DNA of 64,000 bases from Phycisphaerae bacterium. GTDB taxonomy: Bacteria > Planctomycetota > Phycisphaerae > UBA1845 > Fen-1342. The stretch is taken from positions 1-64,000 of the forward strand of contig JANQNU010000040.1 in assembly GCA_028279405.1 (NCBI GenBank). Direction: 5' to 3'. The translations under genes and the position numbers were made by a program. Numbering within the stretch: the stretch's first letter is position 1; each line of letters begins with the position of its first letter. The notes beneath the pieces are model-generated. The model saw only the letters and a list, made by a program, of their open reading frames with translations, did not search any database and had not been told where the DNA came from. This document shows positions 26,584 to 34,736 of this stretch, piece after piece.

Positions 26584-26763
26584 CCGGACTCAATGCCAGT
26601 CGGCGCCGCAGTGGCAACACTGCCGCGCCCTTGGCGTCCGGAGCCAACGCGCGTAGTACGAGACATGGACGGTTTTGGGAATCGGTGTCGGGTTTGCCAG
26701 GTGGCAGCCCTCCTTGGACATCGTAACGTGAAGCGCAGGCGCCGCCCGCAGCGAGAGGCAATC
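26584..26763 (+). other. Spacer before rtcB with two hairpins
   Basis: After the fourth Y-like unit come two further imperfect hairpins. The first spans 26584-26641: CCGGAC/GTCCGG outside, GCCAG/TTGGC, GGCGC/GCGCC, and GCAGTG/CACTGC closed by a GCAA tetraloop. The second spans 26683-26723 with CGGTGTC/GACATCG outside. Neither has the shared internal loop on both strands, although the first contains CAATGCC, so a decayed fifth unit is possible. No T tract follows, so they are more likely processing or stability elements than terminators. The rtcB ribosome site GAGAGG lies at the right end. Confidence 0.45.
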
Positions 26764-28269
26764 ATGACGCTCGAAGCGCAATCCAGCGAAGAGATCATCG
26801 TGACCGGCGAAGCGACCGGCATCCTTCCGGTCCGTAACGGAAAGCTGCCGCCCGTGACCGTCATCGGTACGGAGGCGATCCGCGCAACGTTCGACGCAAC
26901 GTGTCTCCAGCAGGCGCGGAACACGGCGTCTGCCCCCGGTGTATCGCGTGTCGTTCTGAATCCGGACGCGCACGTCGGATACGGTGCACCGGTTGGTAGC
27001 GTGCTGGCGTCGGATTCGCACGTGTATCCGGGTCCGGTCGGGCTCGACATCAAGTGTTCGATGAGTCTGTTGCAACTCGATGTCCCGGCCGACCAGATCG
27101 CGGACCGTCCGACCCGTCGGGCGTTGATCGATGCGATCTGCGCCCGGATTCCGACCGGCGCGGGGCGCGGCCAGCGCAGCGTGTCGAAGTCGCGACCGGT
27201 GTCGGCAGCGTTGGGGCGCCGCGCGGTTGCCGAGGGCGCTTCGAGTGCCGTGTGTCAGGCGCTCGGTATTCCGCCCGCTTGGGCAGAGCGCTGCGAGGAT
27301 GCAGGGCACGTCGGTCACGACGGGACCCGCGACGCCTTGTCAGCGCGGCTGGACTGGCTCATCGCGGGTGGCGCGTTCGAGACCTTCGAGGAGAAGATTC
27401 GTCAGTTGGGTTCCTACGGCGGCGGCAATCATTTCGGCGAGTGCGAGGTGGTTCGGCTCGTCGAGGCGGACCAGGCCGCGTTCTGCGCGAAGGTCTTCGG
27501 TCTGCGCGACCAGCACGTGGCGTTCTTGTCACATTGCGGATCGCGCGGTTTCGGGCATCATCTCGCGCAGGGCCAGTTCCGCACGCTCGAGCGCAAGTTC
27601 GAAACGTGGGGGATCCCATTGCCGGCGGGCGATCGACACCTGGTGTATGCCCCGTTGGGTACCGCCGAGGCCGACGCCTACCTCGACGACATGGCGCTCG
27701 GCGCCAACTTCGCGACTGTGAATCATCTGCTGATCAATGCGCTCGTACTCGAGGCGTTTCAGGAGGTGTTGCCGGGAACGACCGGAACGCTGGTGTATTT
27801 CATCAGCCACAACATCGCGCGGCAGGAGGTCATGGGAGCACGTCGTGTTTGGGTGCATCGTAAAGGAGCCACCCGGGCATTTCCGGCCGGCCACCCGGCG
27901 CTTGCAGAGACGCCGTTCCGCGTGACGGGTCACCCGATCCTTCTGCCTGGTAACCCGGCCGCAGGGTCGGCCGTGATGGTGGCGCGCCCGGGGGCCGAAC
28001 AGACCTGCTACAGCATCAACCACGGTGCTGGCCGACAACTGGGGCGCAAGCAGGCCATTCGGACGCTCGACCAGCAGGCCGTCGACGAACAGCTCGAGGT
28101 GCAGGACATCCTGACCAACTGTCGACGTTATCCGCGTGACGAGGCCCCGGCGGCGTACAAGGACTTCGACGAGGTGTTGCAGTCCGTGCAATCGGCGGAC
28201 CTCGCGACGACCGTTGCTCGACTCGATGCACGGTTCGTGATCAAGGACGCCGACAAGGCCGACGACTAG
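26764..28269 (+). CDS. rtcB: RtcB, 3'-phosphate/5'-hydroxyl RNA ligase
   Basis: RtcB joins RNA 2',3'-cyclic phosphate or 3'-phosphate ends to 5'-hydroxyl ends using GTP and Mn2+, the ends left by anticodon nucleases. The 501-residue protein keeps the metal and guanylylation residues: DAHVGYG (residues 68-74), GLDIKC with the metal cysteine at 98, SYGGGNHFGE, SHCGSRGFGHH, SHNIARQE, HRKGATRAFPAGHP, and the nucleophile histidine in SINHGAGR. The ATG at 26764 follows GAGAGG. The frame is open back to 26062, but that stretch is the structured RNA array. It is co-transcribed with rsr and the Y-like RNAs, as in known RNA-repair operons. Confidence 0.97.
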   Translation: MTLEAQSSEEIIVTGEATGILPVRNGKLPPVTVIGTEAIRATFDATCLQQARNTASAPGVSRVVLNPDAHVGYGAPVGSVLASDSHVYPGPVGLDIKCSMSLLQLDVPADQIADRPTRRALIDAICARIPTGAGRGQRSVSKSRPVSAALGRRAVAEGASSAVCQALGIPPAWAERCEDAGHVGHDGTRDALSARLDWLIAGGAFETFEEKIRQLGSYGGGNHFGECEVVRLVEADQAAFCAKVFGLRDQHVAFLSHCGSRGFGHHLAQGQFRTLERKFETWGIPLPAGDRHLVYAPLGTAEADAYLDDMALGANFATVNHLLINALVLEAFQEVLPGTTGTLVYFISHNIARQEVMGARRVWVHRKGATRAFPAGHPALAETPFRVTGHPILLPGNPAAGSAVMVARPGAEQTCYSINHGAGRQLGRKQAIRTLDQQAVDEQLEVQDILTNCRRYPRDEAPAAYKDFDEVLQSVQSADLATTVARLDARFVIKDADKADD

Positions 28270-28361
28270 CCGGAATGCTCATTGTGGGGCTGGTCGGCGT
28301 TACAAGGTAGCGCGATCATCGTGGATGGGGTATCGGTTCACAGCCTGAAAGGGGGCTGCAA

Positions 28362-29180
28362 ATGAACGAGTTGATTCAGCGTCAGTTCGAACGGATCGGG
28401 GCCCGGGTCGTCGTCCGGGCCCCGGATGGCCGCCGTCGCGCGTTCGGTGCGGCACCGGTCGGGCTCTCCGGACTCGCACTCGACGTAAGGCGGGACCGGT
28501 CCGGCGAATACTTCGACTTGGCCGTCGATCGGTTGGAAATCGCACTTCAGGTGATCGATCTGCGTCCGCGCGACCGACACCTGCTGTTGATGTCACGCAG
28601 TCTTAACGACGGTGCCAAGGACAAGTTTCTTTGCGGACACGACGAGCGTCACTGGTTCGTCGCCGCCGTGCCGCGCGGGCCGGCATCCAGTGTCGCGGGT
28701 GCGATGGAAGCGCTGAAGCCTGTCGCGGTGCAGACCGAACAGTCGCGCCGCCGGGTCCGTCGCAAGCATCGCAACAGCCGTCGCAACGCCGCGTTCGTGC
28801 GGCAGGGGGAGTGGTTCTTCGTGCCTGTCGGGGACGCGATCATTCCCGAGACCACGATGTTGCAGGACGAGCCGTTGCGGCGCGGCGGTGGCAAGGCGCA
28901 CTGGGCCGAGTACGTCGTGCGCCTCGGCGGCGAGGCTGTCTACGTGAACCGCCGTTGTCCCAACGGACTGCGGCCGACGGAGTACGGTGCGCTTCTCGGC
29001 CGCAATCCGAAGGCCCGCCAATGGCGCTGGCAGGTGCTGCGTCGCGACGCGCGGGTCTACGCCAAGGGGTGCATTCGACATCCGGATCACCAGACGATCG
29101 TGCTGCCGGGTTGGCACCGCGTCGTGCTCAATCGAGAATCCGAAGCGCCCGGGATGCGGCAGGTCGCGTTTCTTGACTGA
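28362..29180 (+). CDS. Unknown protein of the RNA-repair operon
   Basis: I do not recognise this 272-residue protein. The ATG follows AAAGGGGG at good spacing. The N-terminal ~75 residues are beta-strand-like (ARVVVRAPDGRRRAFG, LLLMSRSLNDGAKDKFLCGHDERHWFVAAVP). A very basic linker (QSRRRVRRKHRNSRRNAAF, residues ~126-144) follows. Then comes a second beta-rich domain (GEWFFVPVGDAIIP, KAHWAEYVVRLGGEAVYVNRR, VYAKGCIRHPDHQTIVLPGWHRV). The basic linker and the repeated aromatic/His pattern suggest RNA binding. No membrane or export signal is seen. It lies 92 bases after rtcB in the same direction, so a role in RNA repair is the working inference. Confidence 0.75.
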   Translation: MNELIQRQFERIGARVVVRAPDGRRRAFGAAPVGLSGLALDVRRDRSGEYFDLAVDRLEIALQVIDLRPRDRHLLLMSRSLNDGAKDKFLCGHDERHWFVAAVPRGPASSVAGAMEALKPVAVQTEQSRRRVRRKHRNSRRNAAFVRQGEWFFVPVGDAIIPETTMLQDEPLRRGGGKAHWAEYVVRLGGEAVYVNRRCPNGLRPTEYGALLGRNPKARQWRWQVLRRDARVYAKGCIRHPDHQTIVLPGWHRVVLNRESEAPGMRQVAFLD

Positions 29181-29290
29181 GGCGACCTCTTGCAGCGCGA
29201 TTCGGTCCCCGGGGTGTCGTGGGGTACGGTCCGATTTCGGCGCAAGAATCGGGTGGGCTCCCGATGCCCGAATTGTAGAATCGTGGAACC

Positions 29291-30151
29291 ATGAGCAATT
29301 ACGAGCGAATCGCAGCACTCATTCGACACCTCGAGGTCAACCGCCTCGAGCAACCCAGCTTGCGCGACCTGGCGGACGTGGCGGGATTGAGTCCGTATCA
29401 CCTGCAGCGGCTCTTTTCGCAATGGGTGGGCTTGTCGCCGAAGTCGTTTCTCCAGCAACTGACGCTACACGACGCCAAATCGCGCCTGTTGAGTGGGCAG
29501 AGCGTCTTGCAGGCGGCGCTCGACGCGGGGCTGTCCGGGCCAGGCCGACTGCACGACCTGTGTATCACGCTCGAGGCGGCCTCCCCGGGCGAGATCAAGT
29601 CCGGCGGTGACGGATGGTCGATCCGGGCCGGATTCGCCGACTCCGTGTTGGGACACTGTCTGGTCGCCGAAGGGCCGCGCGGAATCTGTCATTTGTCGTT
29701 CCTACCGGCCGCGGACACGTTGGTGGGCGAGTCGCTGATACGAGACGATTGGCCACGAGCACGGATTCGCTGGGATGACGAGATTGCGACGCGGGTAGTG
29801 GCCCAGGCGCTCGGCGGCGCCTCCACGCAGCCGGGCGGCGAGCGGGTGCGGCTGCGATGCTTTGTTCGCGGAACGGACTTTCAGGTGCGTGTCTGGCGCG
29901 CCTTGTTGCAGATTCCGTACGGCAGGCTCGCGAGCTATGGGCAGGTGGCTGCCGCGATCGGTGCTCCACGCGCCGGGCGCGCGGTCGGTTCGGCCGTGGG
30001 CCGGAATGCAATCGGCGTGCTCATTCCGTGTCATCGGGTGATTCGCGAGACGGGTGTAATCACTCAATACCGATGGGGAGCCCATCGAAAACGCGCATTG
30101 ATCGCGTTGGAATCGTCCGAGGCGACGCCGCGCTGGTCCTCGTCGGCCTAG
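29291..30151 (+). CDS. AraC-type HTH fused to O6-methylguanine methyltransferase (Ada-like, no zinc domain)
   Basis: A 286-residue fusion. Residues ~5-90 are an AraC-family double helix-turn-helix (LRDLADVAGLSPYHLQRLFSQWVGLSPKSFLQ). Residues ~105-275 are a suicide alkyltransferase with the active-site motif IPCHRVI and the preceding FQVRVWRALLQIPYGRLASYGQV block. It lacks the N-terminal Cys4 zinc domain through which E. coli Ada senses methyl phosphotriesters, so it cannot be switched in that way. It would remove O6-alkylguanine from DNA and perhaps control genes. It stands between rtcB and rtcA, 110 bases after the unknown gene, apparently inside the sigma54 operon. Confidence 0.92.
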   Translation: MSNYERIAALIRHLEVNRLEQPSLRDLADVAGLSPYHLQRLFSQWVGLSPKSFLQQLTLHDAKSRLLSGQSVLQAALDAGLSGPGRLHDLCITLEAASPGEIKSGGDGWSIRAGFADSVLGHCLVAEGPRGICHLSFLPAADTLVGESLIRDDWPRARIRWDDEIATRVVAQALGGASTQPGGERVRLRCFVRGTDFQVRVWRALLQIPYGRLASYGQVAAAIGAPRAGRAVGSAVGRNAIGVLIPCHRVIRETGVITQYRWGAHRKRALIALESSEATPRWSSSA

Positions 30152-30187
30152 CGGTGAGCTGGAGTTGATAATGAAGGTAGGGCTACG

Positions 30188-30865
30188 ATGAAGATTGTCA
30201 CACTCGTCTATCCGGGAGTAACGCCGCTCGATCTGGTGGGGCCATTGCAGGTCTGGAGCAGCTGGCCCGGCGCGCATGTCGAAATCGCAGCGAGGACGCT
30301 CGACCCGTTGGCGACGGACACGGTTATGCAGATCGTCCCTACTCACACTTACACGACCGCGGCCGCCGATCCCGACATTCTCTTTGTACCGGGCGGAACT
30401 GACGGTACCTTGGCAGCGATCGCCGATGACGGATTGCTGGCCTTCGTACGCGATCGTGGCGGGCGCGCCGGCTGGGTTACAAGTGTCTGTACGGGCGCGC
30501 TCGTGCTGGGAGCGGCTGGGTTGCTGAGAGGCTATGAAAGTACGACGCACTGGCTTGTTCTGGACGAACTCAAACGATTCGGCGCTCGACCGGTCAAGGC
30601 GCGCTGGGTGATCGATCGGAACCGGGCAGCGGGCGGAGGCGTCAGTGCGGGCATCGACTTCGGCCTCGCGCTGATGGCGCGCATCGTCGGTGAGGACCAC
30701 GCGCGCATGACTCAGCTGGCGATCGAGTATGCGCCGGACCCGCCATTCCGCTCGGGAACGCCGGACGAGGCCCGGCCGGAGACCCGCGAGGCGGTGCGCA
30801 GCGCGTTTCGTGGTTTTGTTAGCGCGCTCGACCAGATGACCGCGGTGCTGGCCGACGATAAGTAA
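30188..30865 (+). CDS. DJ-1/PfpI family protein, isonitrile-hydratase-like
   Basis: A 225-residue class-I glutamine-amidotransferase-like protein. It begins MKIVTLVYPGVTPLDLVGPLQVW, as in isonitrile hydratase and GATase1 domains of AraC regulators. The nucleophile-elbow cysteine is in TSVCTGALVLGAAGLL, and the family glutamate and DFVGP-like segment are present as LDLVGPLQ. No AraC HTH follows. Family members act as isonitrile hydratases, glyoxalases or deglycases, so the substrate is open. It starts 36 bases after the Ada-like gene in the RNA-repair operon, which suggests a stress or damage role. Confidence 0.88.
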   Translation: MKIVTLVYPGVTPLDLVGPLQVWSSWPGAHVEIAARTLDPLATDTVMQIVPTHTYTTAAADPDILFVPGGTDGTLAAIADDGLLAFVRDRGGRAGWVTSVCTGALVLGAAGLLRGYESTTHWLVLDELKRFGARPVKARWVIDRNRAAGGGVSAGIDFGLALMARIVGEDHARMTQLAIEYAPDPPFRSGTPDEARPETREAVRSAFRGFVSALDQMTAVLADDK

Positions 30866-30959
30866 TCCGAGCGTTGCGCGCCGGCCCGTACACGTGGTTC
30901 AAATTGCGATGGCCAATTCGGCTTCGCTCGATACGCTTGGGGATCGACCGAGGGGACCA

Positions 30960-31460
30960 GTGCAGGAGCGCCGCGAAAACGAACAGTACTTCTTCGACAG
31001 GCCGACGATCCTCGTGCTGGCGGACATGCTGGCGACGTTCGAGCGGCCCTGTGTGGTTTGTGCTCCGCTGGTGGGGATCGAGCTGGAACAGCGCGGCAAG
31101 GACGTGACGATCCTGGATATTGACGAGCGGTTTCGCACCTGTCGGGGCTATGTTCACTGGGACTTGAATCGGCCGGTGTCGCTCGACCGGCAATTCGGGG
31201 TGATCTTCTGCGACCCGCCGTTCTTCAATGTGTCGCTCCGGCAGCTCTTCTTGGCGCTGCGCTTGGTGGCCGGTTACAACTTATCGCAACCGATGGCGGT
31301 GAGTTTTCTCGAGCGGCGTGCGAAGCGGATAATGGCGACATTTGCGCCGTTCGCATTACAGCCGACCGCTATTCGGCTGGGCTACCGTGCGGTGACGGCG
31401 TGTGGCCGGAATGAAATTCGATTGTTCAGCAATTTCGTGGTGAGTGGGGGGGAACAATGA
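30960..31460 (+). CDS. DPPF-motif methyltransferase (N6-adenine/EEF1A-lysine methyltransferase-like)
   Basis: A small Rossmann methyltransferase with the catalytic motif CDPPFF, the mark of the PF10237-type family that includes N6-adenine and eEF1A lysine methyltransferases. Other family features are the opening NEQYFFDRPTILVLADML, the Ado-Met loop CVVCAPLVGIELEQRG, and DITLD-like VTILDIDERF. The GTG at 30960 is preferred because GAGGGG precedes it; GTG 30894 or ATG 30909 would add 17-22 residues lacking family similarity. The stop overlaps the rtcA start (ATGA), so the two are translationally coupled. No restriction enzyme is nearby, which argues against a restriction-modification role. The target (RNA, DNA or protein) is unknown. 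Confidence 0.8.
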   Translation: MQERRENEQYFFDRPTILVLADMLATFERPCVVCAPLVGIELEQRGKDVTILDIDERFRTCRGYVHWDLNRPVSLDRQFGVIFCDPPFFNVSLRQLFLALRLVAGYNLSQPMAVSFLERRAKRIMATFAPFALQPTAIRLGYRAVTACGRNEIRLFSNFVVSGGEQ

Positions 31461-32476
31461 TCGTAATTGACGGATCACAGGGCGAGGGCGGCGGACAGGT
31501 CCTGCGGTCGTCGTTGGCACTATCGCTCGTGACGGGCCAGCCGTTCACGATCCATGGAATCCGCGCCGGCCGCGACAAGCCCGGGCTGCTGCGCCAGCAT
31601 CTGACCGCGGTTCAGGCGGCCGCGGAGGTGGGCGGGGCGCGTGTCTCGGGCGCGGCGCTGCGGAGCTGCGAGCTCACATTCGAGCCGGGCAGGCCGGCGG
31701 GAGGGGCGTACCACTTCTCGGTGGGGACCGCTGGCAGCGCCACGCTGGTCCTGCAAACGGTGCTTCCGGCCCTGCTTTGCGCGGACGCACCGACCACGCT
31801 ACGGCTGGAAGGCGGTACGCACAATCCGTGGGCGCCGCCGTTCGACTTTCTGGTGCAGGCGTTCCTGCCGCTGATCAATCGGATGGGGCCCACCGTCAAC
31901 GCGACACTTGTCAGGCCGGGCTTCTATCCGGCTGGAGGCGGCCGGTTCGACGTCGCCATTACGCCCGCCCCGGCATTGCAACCAATCGAGCTGCTCGATC
32001 GTGGGGCGGTCGAAAGAGTGAGCGCCGTAGCGCGCGTCGCGCACTTGCCGCGAATCATCGCCGAACGGGAGCTGCAGGTCGTTCGGCGAAAGCTCGGCCT
32101 GTCCCAGGATGCGCTGACGGTCGAGGAGGTGGACGGATCCGCGGGTCCGGGGAACATCCTGACGATCGCCGTCCAGTCCGAGCAACTGACCGAGGTCTTT
32201 ACCGGGTTCGGCGAGCGACGGACGCCGGCCGAAGCCGTCGCGGAAAACGCCGTGCAGCAGGTTCGAAAGTACCTCGCGAAACCCGTCGCCGCAGGTGAGT
32301 TCCTGACCGACCAGTTGTTGATCCCGTTGGCACTGGCAGGAGGAGGCGCGTTCGGTACCCTGGGGCTCTCGCGACACGCCCAAACGAACATCGCGGTCAT
32401 CCGGTCGTTTCTCGACGTGGTTTTCGAAACTGAGCGCGCGCCGACCGGCTACATCGTTCGAACACGATCCGGCTAG
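31457..32476 (+). CDS. rtcA: RNA 3'-terminal phosphate cyclase RtcA
   Basis: RtcA uses ATP to convert an RNA 3'-phosphate to the 2',3'-cyclic phosphate that RtcB can ligate. At 339 residues it has the family length. Visible motifs are DGSQGEGGGQVLRSSLALS at the N-terminus, RAGRDKPGLLRQHLTAV, GFYPAGGG, and the adenylylated histidine in LSRHAQTN (residue 307). It is the last gene of the operon that begins with rsr, coupled by ATGA to the methyltransferase gene. In E. coli and Salmonella rtcA lies next to rtcB; here four extra genes stand between them. Confidence 0.96.
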   Translation: MIVIDGSQGEGGGQVLRSSLALSLVTGQPFTIHGIRAGRDKPGLLRQHLTAVQAAAEVGGARVSGAALRSCELTFEPGRPAGGAYHFSVGTAGSATLVLQTVLPALLCADAPTTLRLEGGTHNPWAPPFDFLVQAFLPLINRMGPTVNATLVRPGFYPAGGGRFDVAITPAPALQPIELLDRGAVERVSAVARVAHLPRIIAERELQVVRRKLGLSQDALTVEEVDGSAGPGNILTIAVQSEQLTEVFTGFGERRTPAEAVAENAVQQVRKYLAKPVAAGEFLTDQLLIPLALAGGGAFGTLGLSRHAQTNIAVIRSFLDVVFETERAPTGYIVRTRSG

Positions 32477-32607
32477 CGAGCGTCCTGTTGCTCGTCGCCC
32501 GTTGCGTTCGATCGTGGCGCCGCCAACAACGAGCCGCCGGTCGTTCCGGCGGGAGCACGCGGCGCTGACGCGCCAGCAGCGTCGCGGCTCGCTCGCATCC
32601 CGCACGC

Positions 32608-33735
32608 TCAGGCGGCACGCTCTTCCGTGGCTGCTACCGGCCCGCTATCGCCCGCGTTGCCGGGCCTGGCATTGGTCGCGCGTCGCGCTGCGGCGTTCCG
32701 CCACGCTTCACTGGTGTGCGCCAGCTGTGCCTTGGCCAAGAGTGGATAGTCACGCTCCGATTCCCAGCGGTCGAGATCGGGAACGCGTGTGAGCAACGTC
32801 CTTATCATCAGCCCGCAGGCTCCCAGACGACTTCCGATCTTGAACTGAGGAAAGATGAGTGCCGGGTTGCGGATGTAGCGACGCGCGGTTTCGTCGAACG
32901 CCTCCGCCGGCCGTCCGCAGACCTGCTCGACGTGATTAGTCGGTGCGCCGACAGCATAGGCTCCACCCCGCAGCTCCTCTGCGTAATGACGAATCTGTGC
33001 CCGCTCGAAGCGAGAGAAACCCAGCGCGCCGGCTGCCTTGAGAAACATGGCGGTCGAGACATCCCGGTAGCGAACCCTGCGTTGGAGAATTCGGCCGAGA
33101 ATGTCGGCGACATCGTGACCGGAGACCAACTTGGGGCCCGTCGGGCGATAAGTCTTGCCGATATGCCGCTCCGGTGCGGCCAGGGCAGCGGCGGCGACGG
33201 CGGCGATGTCTTCATTCGACGGCGGCGCATTACGCCCGTCTCCGAACGGGAGCATCAGCGTTCCGAAATGAGCGACCGCCGGGAGGCCGAAGAAGTAGGT
33301 GAACGCGAACAGACCCGGGTTCAGGGTCACGACACCCACCGAGGGCATCCATCGAAGCAGGTTGTTCGTCAGCCAATGCTCCCGTTGGTGGATCGAGGGA
33401 TGGGTGGGGTGCGGATTCCACGCGGTCAGGTGAGCGACGACCTCCAGCCGCGCCGCCTCGGCGGCAACGGCGAACAGCATGGAGTTGTGCAGGAGGTTCG
33501 GTCCGAATGGTTGGCAGTGATACGCGCGCTGGACGTCGAACAGCGCACGCTCAAGATCCCGCGGGTCAGACAGATTACCAACGAAGATTTCGGCGCCGGC
33601 GTTTTGCAGCCGGGCGGCGCGTGTGTCGGCTTGCCGGACGAACGCCCGCACGGGAAAGCCCATCCGTAACAGCTCATTTGCAACGACCGACCCGGTATGC
33701 CCCGCGGCAGCGGTGACGAGAATTCGTGGTTTCAT
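32608..33735 (-). CDS. NmrA-like NAD(P)-binding oxidoreductase (larger paralogue)
   Basis: A 375-residue atypical short-chain dehydrogenase. The start MKPRILVTAAAG at 33735 follows AAAGGAGA; longer readings add unlike sequence. The nucleotide-binding motif is TAAAGHTG (GxxGxxG type), followed by VRAFVRQ and VGNLSDPRDLERALFDV. The rest of the Rossmann domain has AHLTAWNPHP in place of the catalytic Tyr-Lys region, as in NmrA/HSCARG proteins that sense NADP. It has a C-terminal extension of ~80 residues absent from the neighbouring paralogue. It lies 31 bases after that paralogue, and both follow the MarR gene and its operators. Confidence 0.88.
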   Translation of the reverse strand: MKPRILVTAAAGHTGSVVANELLRMGFPVRAFVRQADTRAARLQNAGAEIFVGNLSDPRDLERALFDVQRAYHCQPFGPNLLHNSMLFAVAAEAARLEVVAHLTAWNPHPTHPSIHQREHWLTNNLLRWMPSVGVVTLNPGLFAFTYFFGLPAVAHFGTLMLPFGDGRNAPPSNEDIAAVAAAALAAPERHIGKTYRPTGPKLVSGHDVADILGRILQRRVRYRDVSTAMFLKAAGALGFSRFERAQIRHYAEELRGGAYAVGAPTNHVEQVCGRPAEAFDETARRYIRNPALIFPQFKIGSRLGACGLMIRTLLTRVPDLDRWESERDYPLLAKAQLAHTSEAWRNAAARRATNARPGNAGDSGPVAATEERAA

Positions 33736-33766
33736 GTGTTGTCTCCTTTGGCGCGACATCGCGCGC

Positions 33767-34690
33767 TTACGTGGCCGCGCCGACAGCTGCATCCTCACCG
33801 GCGTCGTCGAATCCGTATTCGCTCCGTGTCTCCTGAATGAACTGGTCAAGTGGTTGTGCCGCGTGTCCGGTGATCTGCTTCACAGTGTCCGTTTGGACGT
33901 GAAACACACCGTTGCGGTGATCGCCTGCAACCGCCTGCAAGTGTTTGATGAGTGAGGCGCTCATGCCCGGGACCGGCCGCAGCGCGTCGGCCCAGCGCGC
34001 GGGTTCCAGGTCGACATACTCAACCGGTATTCCCAGCCCCTGATTGAGCCCGCCTGCCATCTCGGAGACGGTGAGCAATTCGGGGCCGGTCAACACATAC
34101 CGCTGACCTTCGTGACCGGTCGGGTCGGCCAGGATCGCGGCAACGACCCGCGCAATGTCCGCAGCTGCGATCGGCGCGTGGGACTCGTTCGCGAACGGAA
34201 AGTACAGCTTGCCCTCGTCAGCAATCGTCTGGGCCCCGAACATGAAGAGGTTCTCAGCGAAGAACGTTGGTTTGATGTGCACCGCGCCGATCCCGGCCCA
34301 ATCGAGCACGCGCTCTGCCTGCCAATGTTGCCGGGAGAGCGGGCTAGGCGCATCCTCCCTCGCCGTGATCTGCGACATGTTGACGACCGCGTCCACACCC
34401 GCGTCGCGCGCCGCAATCGCAAAGATCGCGGTCGCGTCAACGAGCTGCGTCTCCTGAGGGGGGTAGCAGAAGTATGCCCGTTTCACGCCGGTCAGGGCCG
34501 CTCGAATCGAAGCGAGGTCGTGCAGGTCTCCGACGACGACCTGCGCCCCCAACGCCTCGAGTCGCGTGGCCCGTTCGTCCAGGACGCGAACGAGCGCCCG
34601 GACCGGGAACCCGCGGTCGACCAATTGCTCAACGATTCGTGCTCCCGTTTTCCCCGCGGCCGCCGTCACCAGAATCAATGGCTTGGACAT
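33767..34690 (-). CDS. NmrA-like NAD(P)-binding oxidoreductase
   Basis: A 307-residue protein of the NmrA/SDR family. The ATG at 34690 is chosen over 34696 because the AAAGGAG ribosome site sits six bases before it and directly against the other. The cofactor motif is TAAAGKTGARI, followed by RALVRV, VGDLHD and VVNMSQITARED. These proteins act as quinone or aldehyde reductases or as redox sensors. Its upstream region carries the palindrome GTTGTATATGCAAC at 34704, also found before the MarR gene, so it is probably the MarR target. Confidence 0.9.
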   Translation of the reverse strand: MSKPLILVTAAAGKTGARIVEQLVDRGFPVRALVRVLDERATRLEALGAQVVVGDLHDLASIRAALTGVKRAYFCYPPQETQLVDATAIFAIAARDAGVDAVVNMSQITAREDAPSPLSRQHWQAERVLDWAGIGAVHIKPTFFAENLFMFGAQTIADEGKLYFPFANESHAPIAAADIARVVAAILADPTGHEGQRYVLTGPELLTVSEMAGGLNQGLGIPVEYVDLEPARWADALRPVPGMSASLIKHLQAVAGDHRNGVFHVQTDTVKQITGHAAQPLDQFIQETRSEYGFDDAGEDAAVGAAT

Positions 34691-34703
34691 GTTCATCTCC
34701 TTT

Positions 34704-34717
34704 GTTGTATATGCAAC
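34704..34717. promoter_or_regulatory. MarR operator 1
   Basis: GTTGTATATGCAAC is an imperfect palindrome, followed by TTAG. The same 18 bases occur before the MarR gene. It lies 14 bases upstream of the NmrA-like start codon, well placed to block that promoter or translation start region. MarR regulators typically bind such short palindromes and release on a phenolic or oxidant ligand. Confidence 0.7.
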
Positions 34718-34736
34718 TTAGTGGCCAAAAAAAGAA

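Noticed and set aside
26062-26763. A long in-frame N-terminal extension of RtcB (735 residues in total).
   Set aside because: The stretch is occupied by a cloverleaf and three paired hairpins. Its translation has no domain character, and a good ribosome site precedes the ATG at 26764, where the family similarity begins.
30960-31460. Restriction-modification system around the DPPF methyltransferase.
   Set aside because: No endonuclease or specificity gene is adjacent, and the gene is coupled to rtcA.
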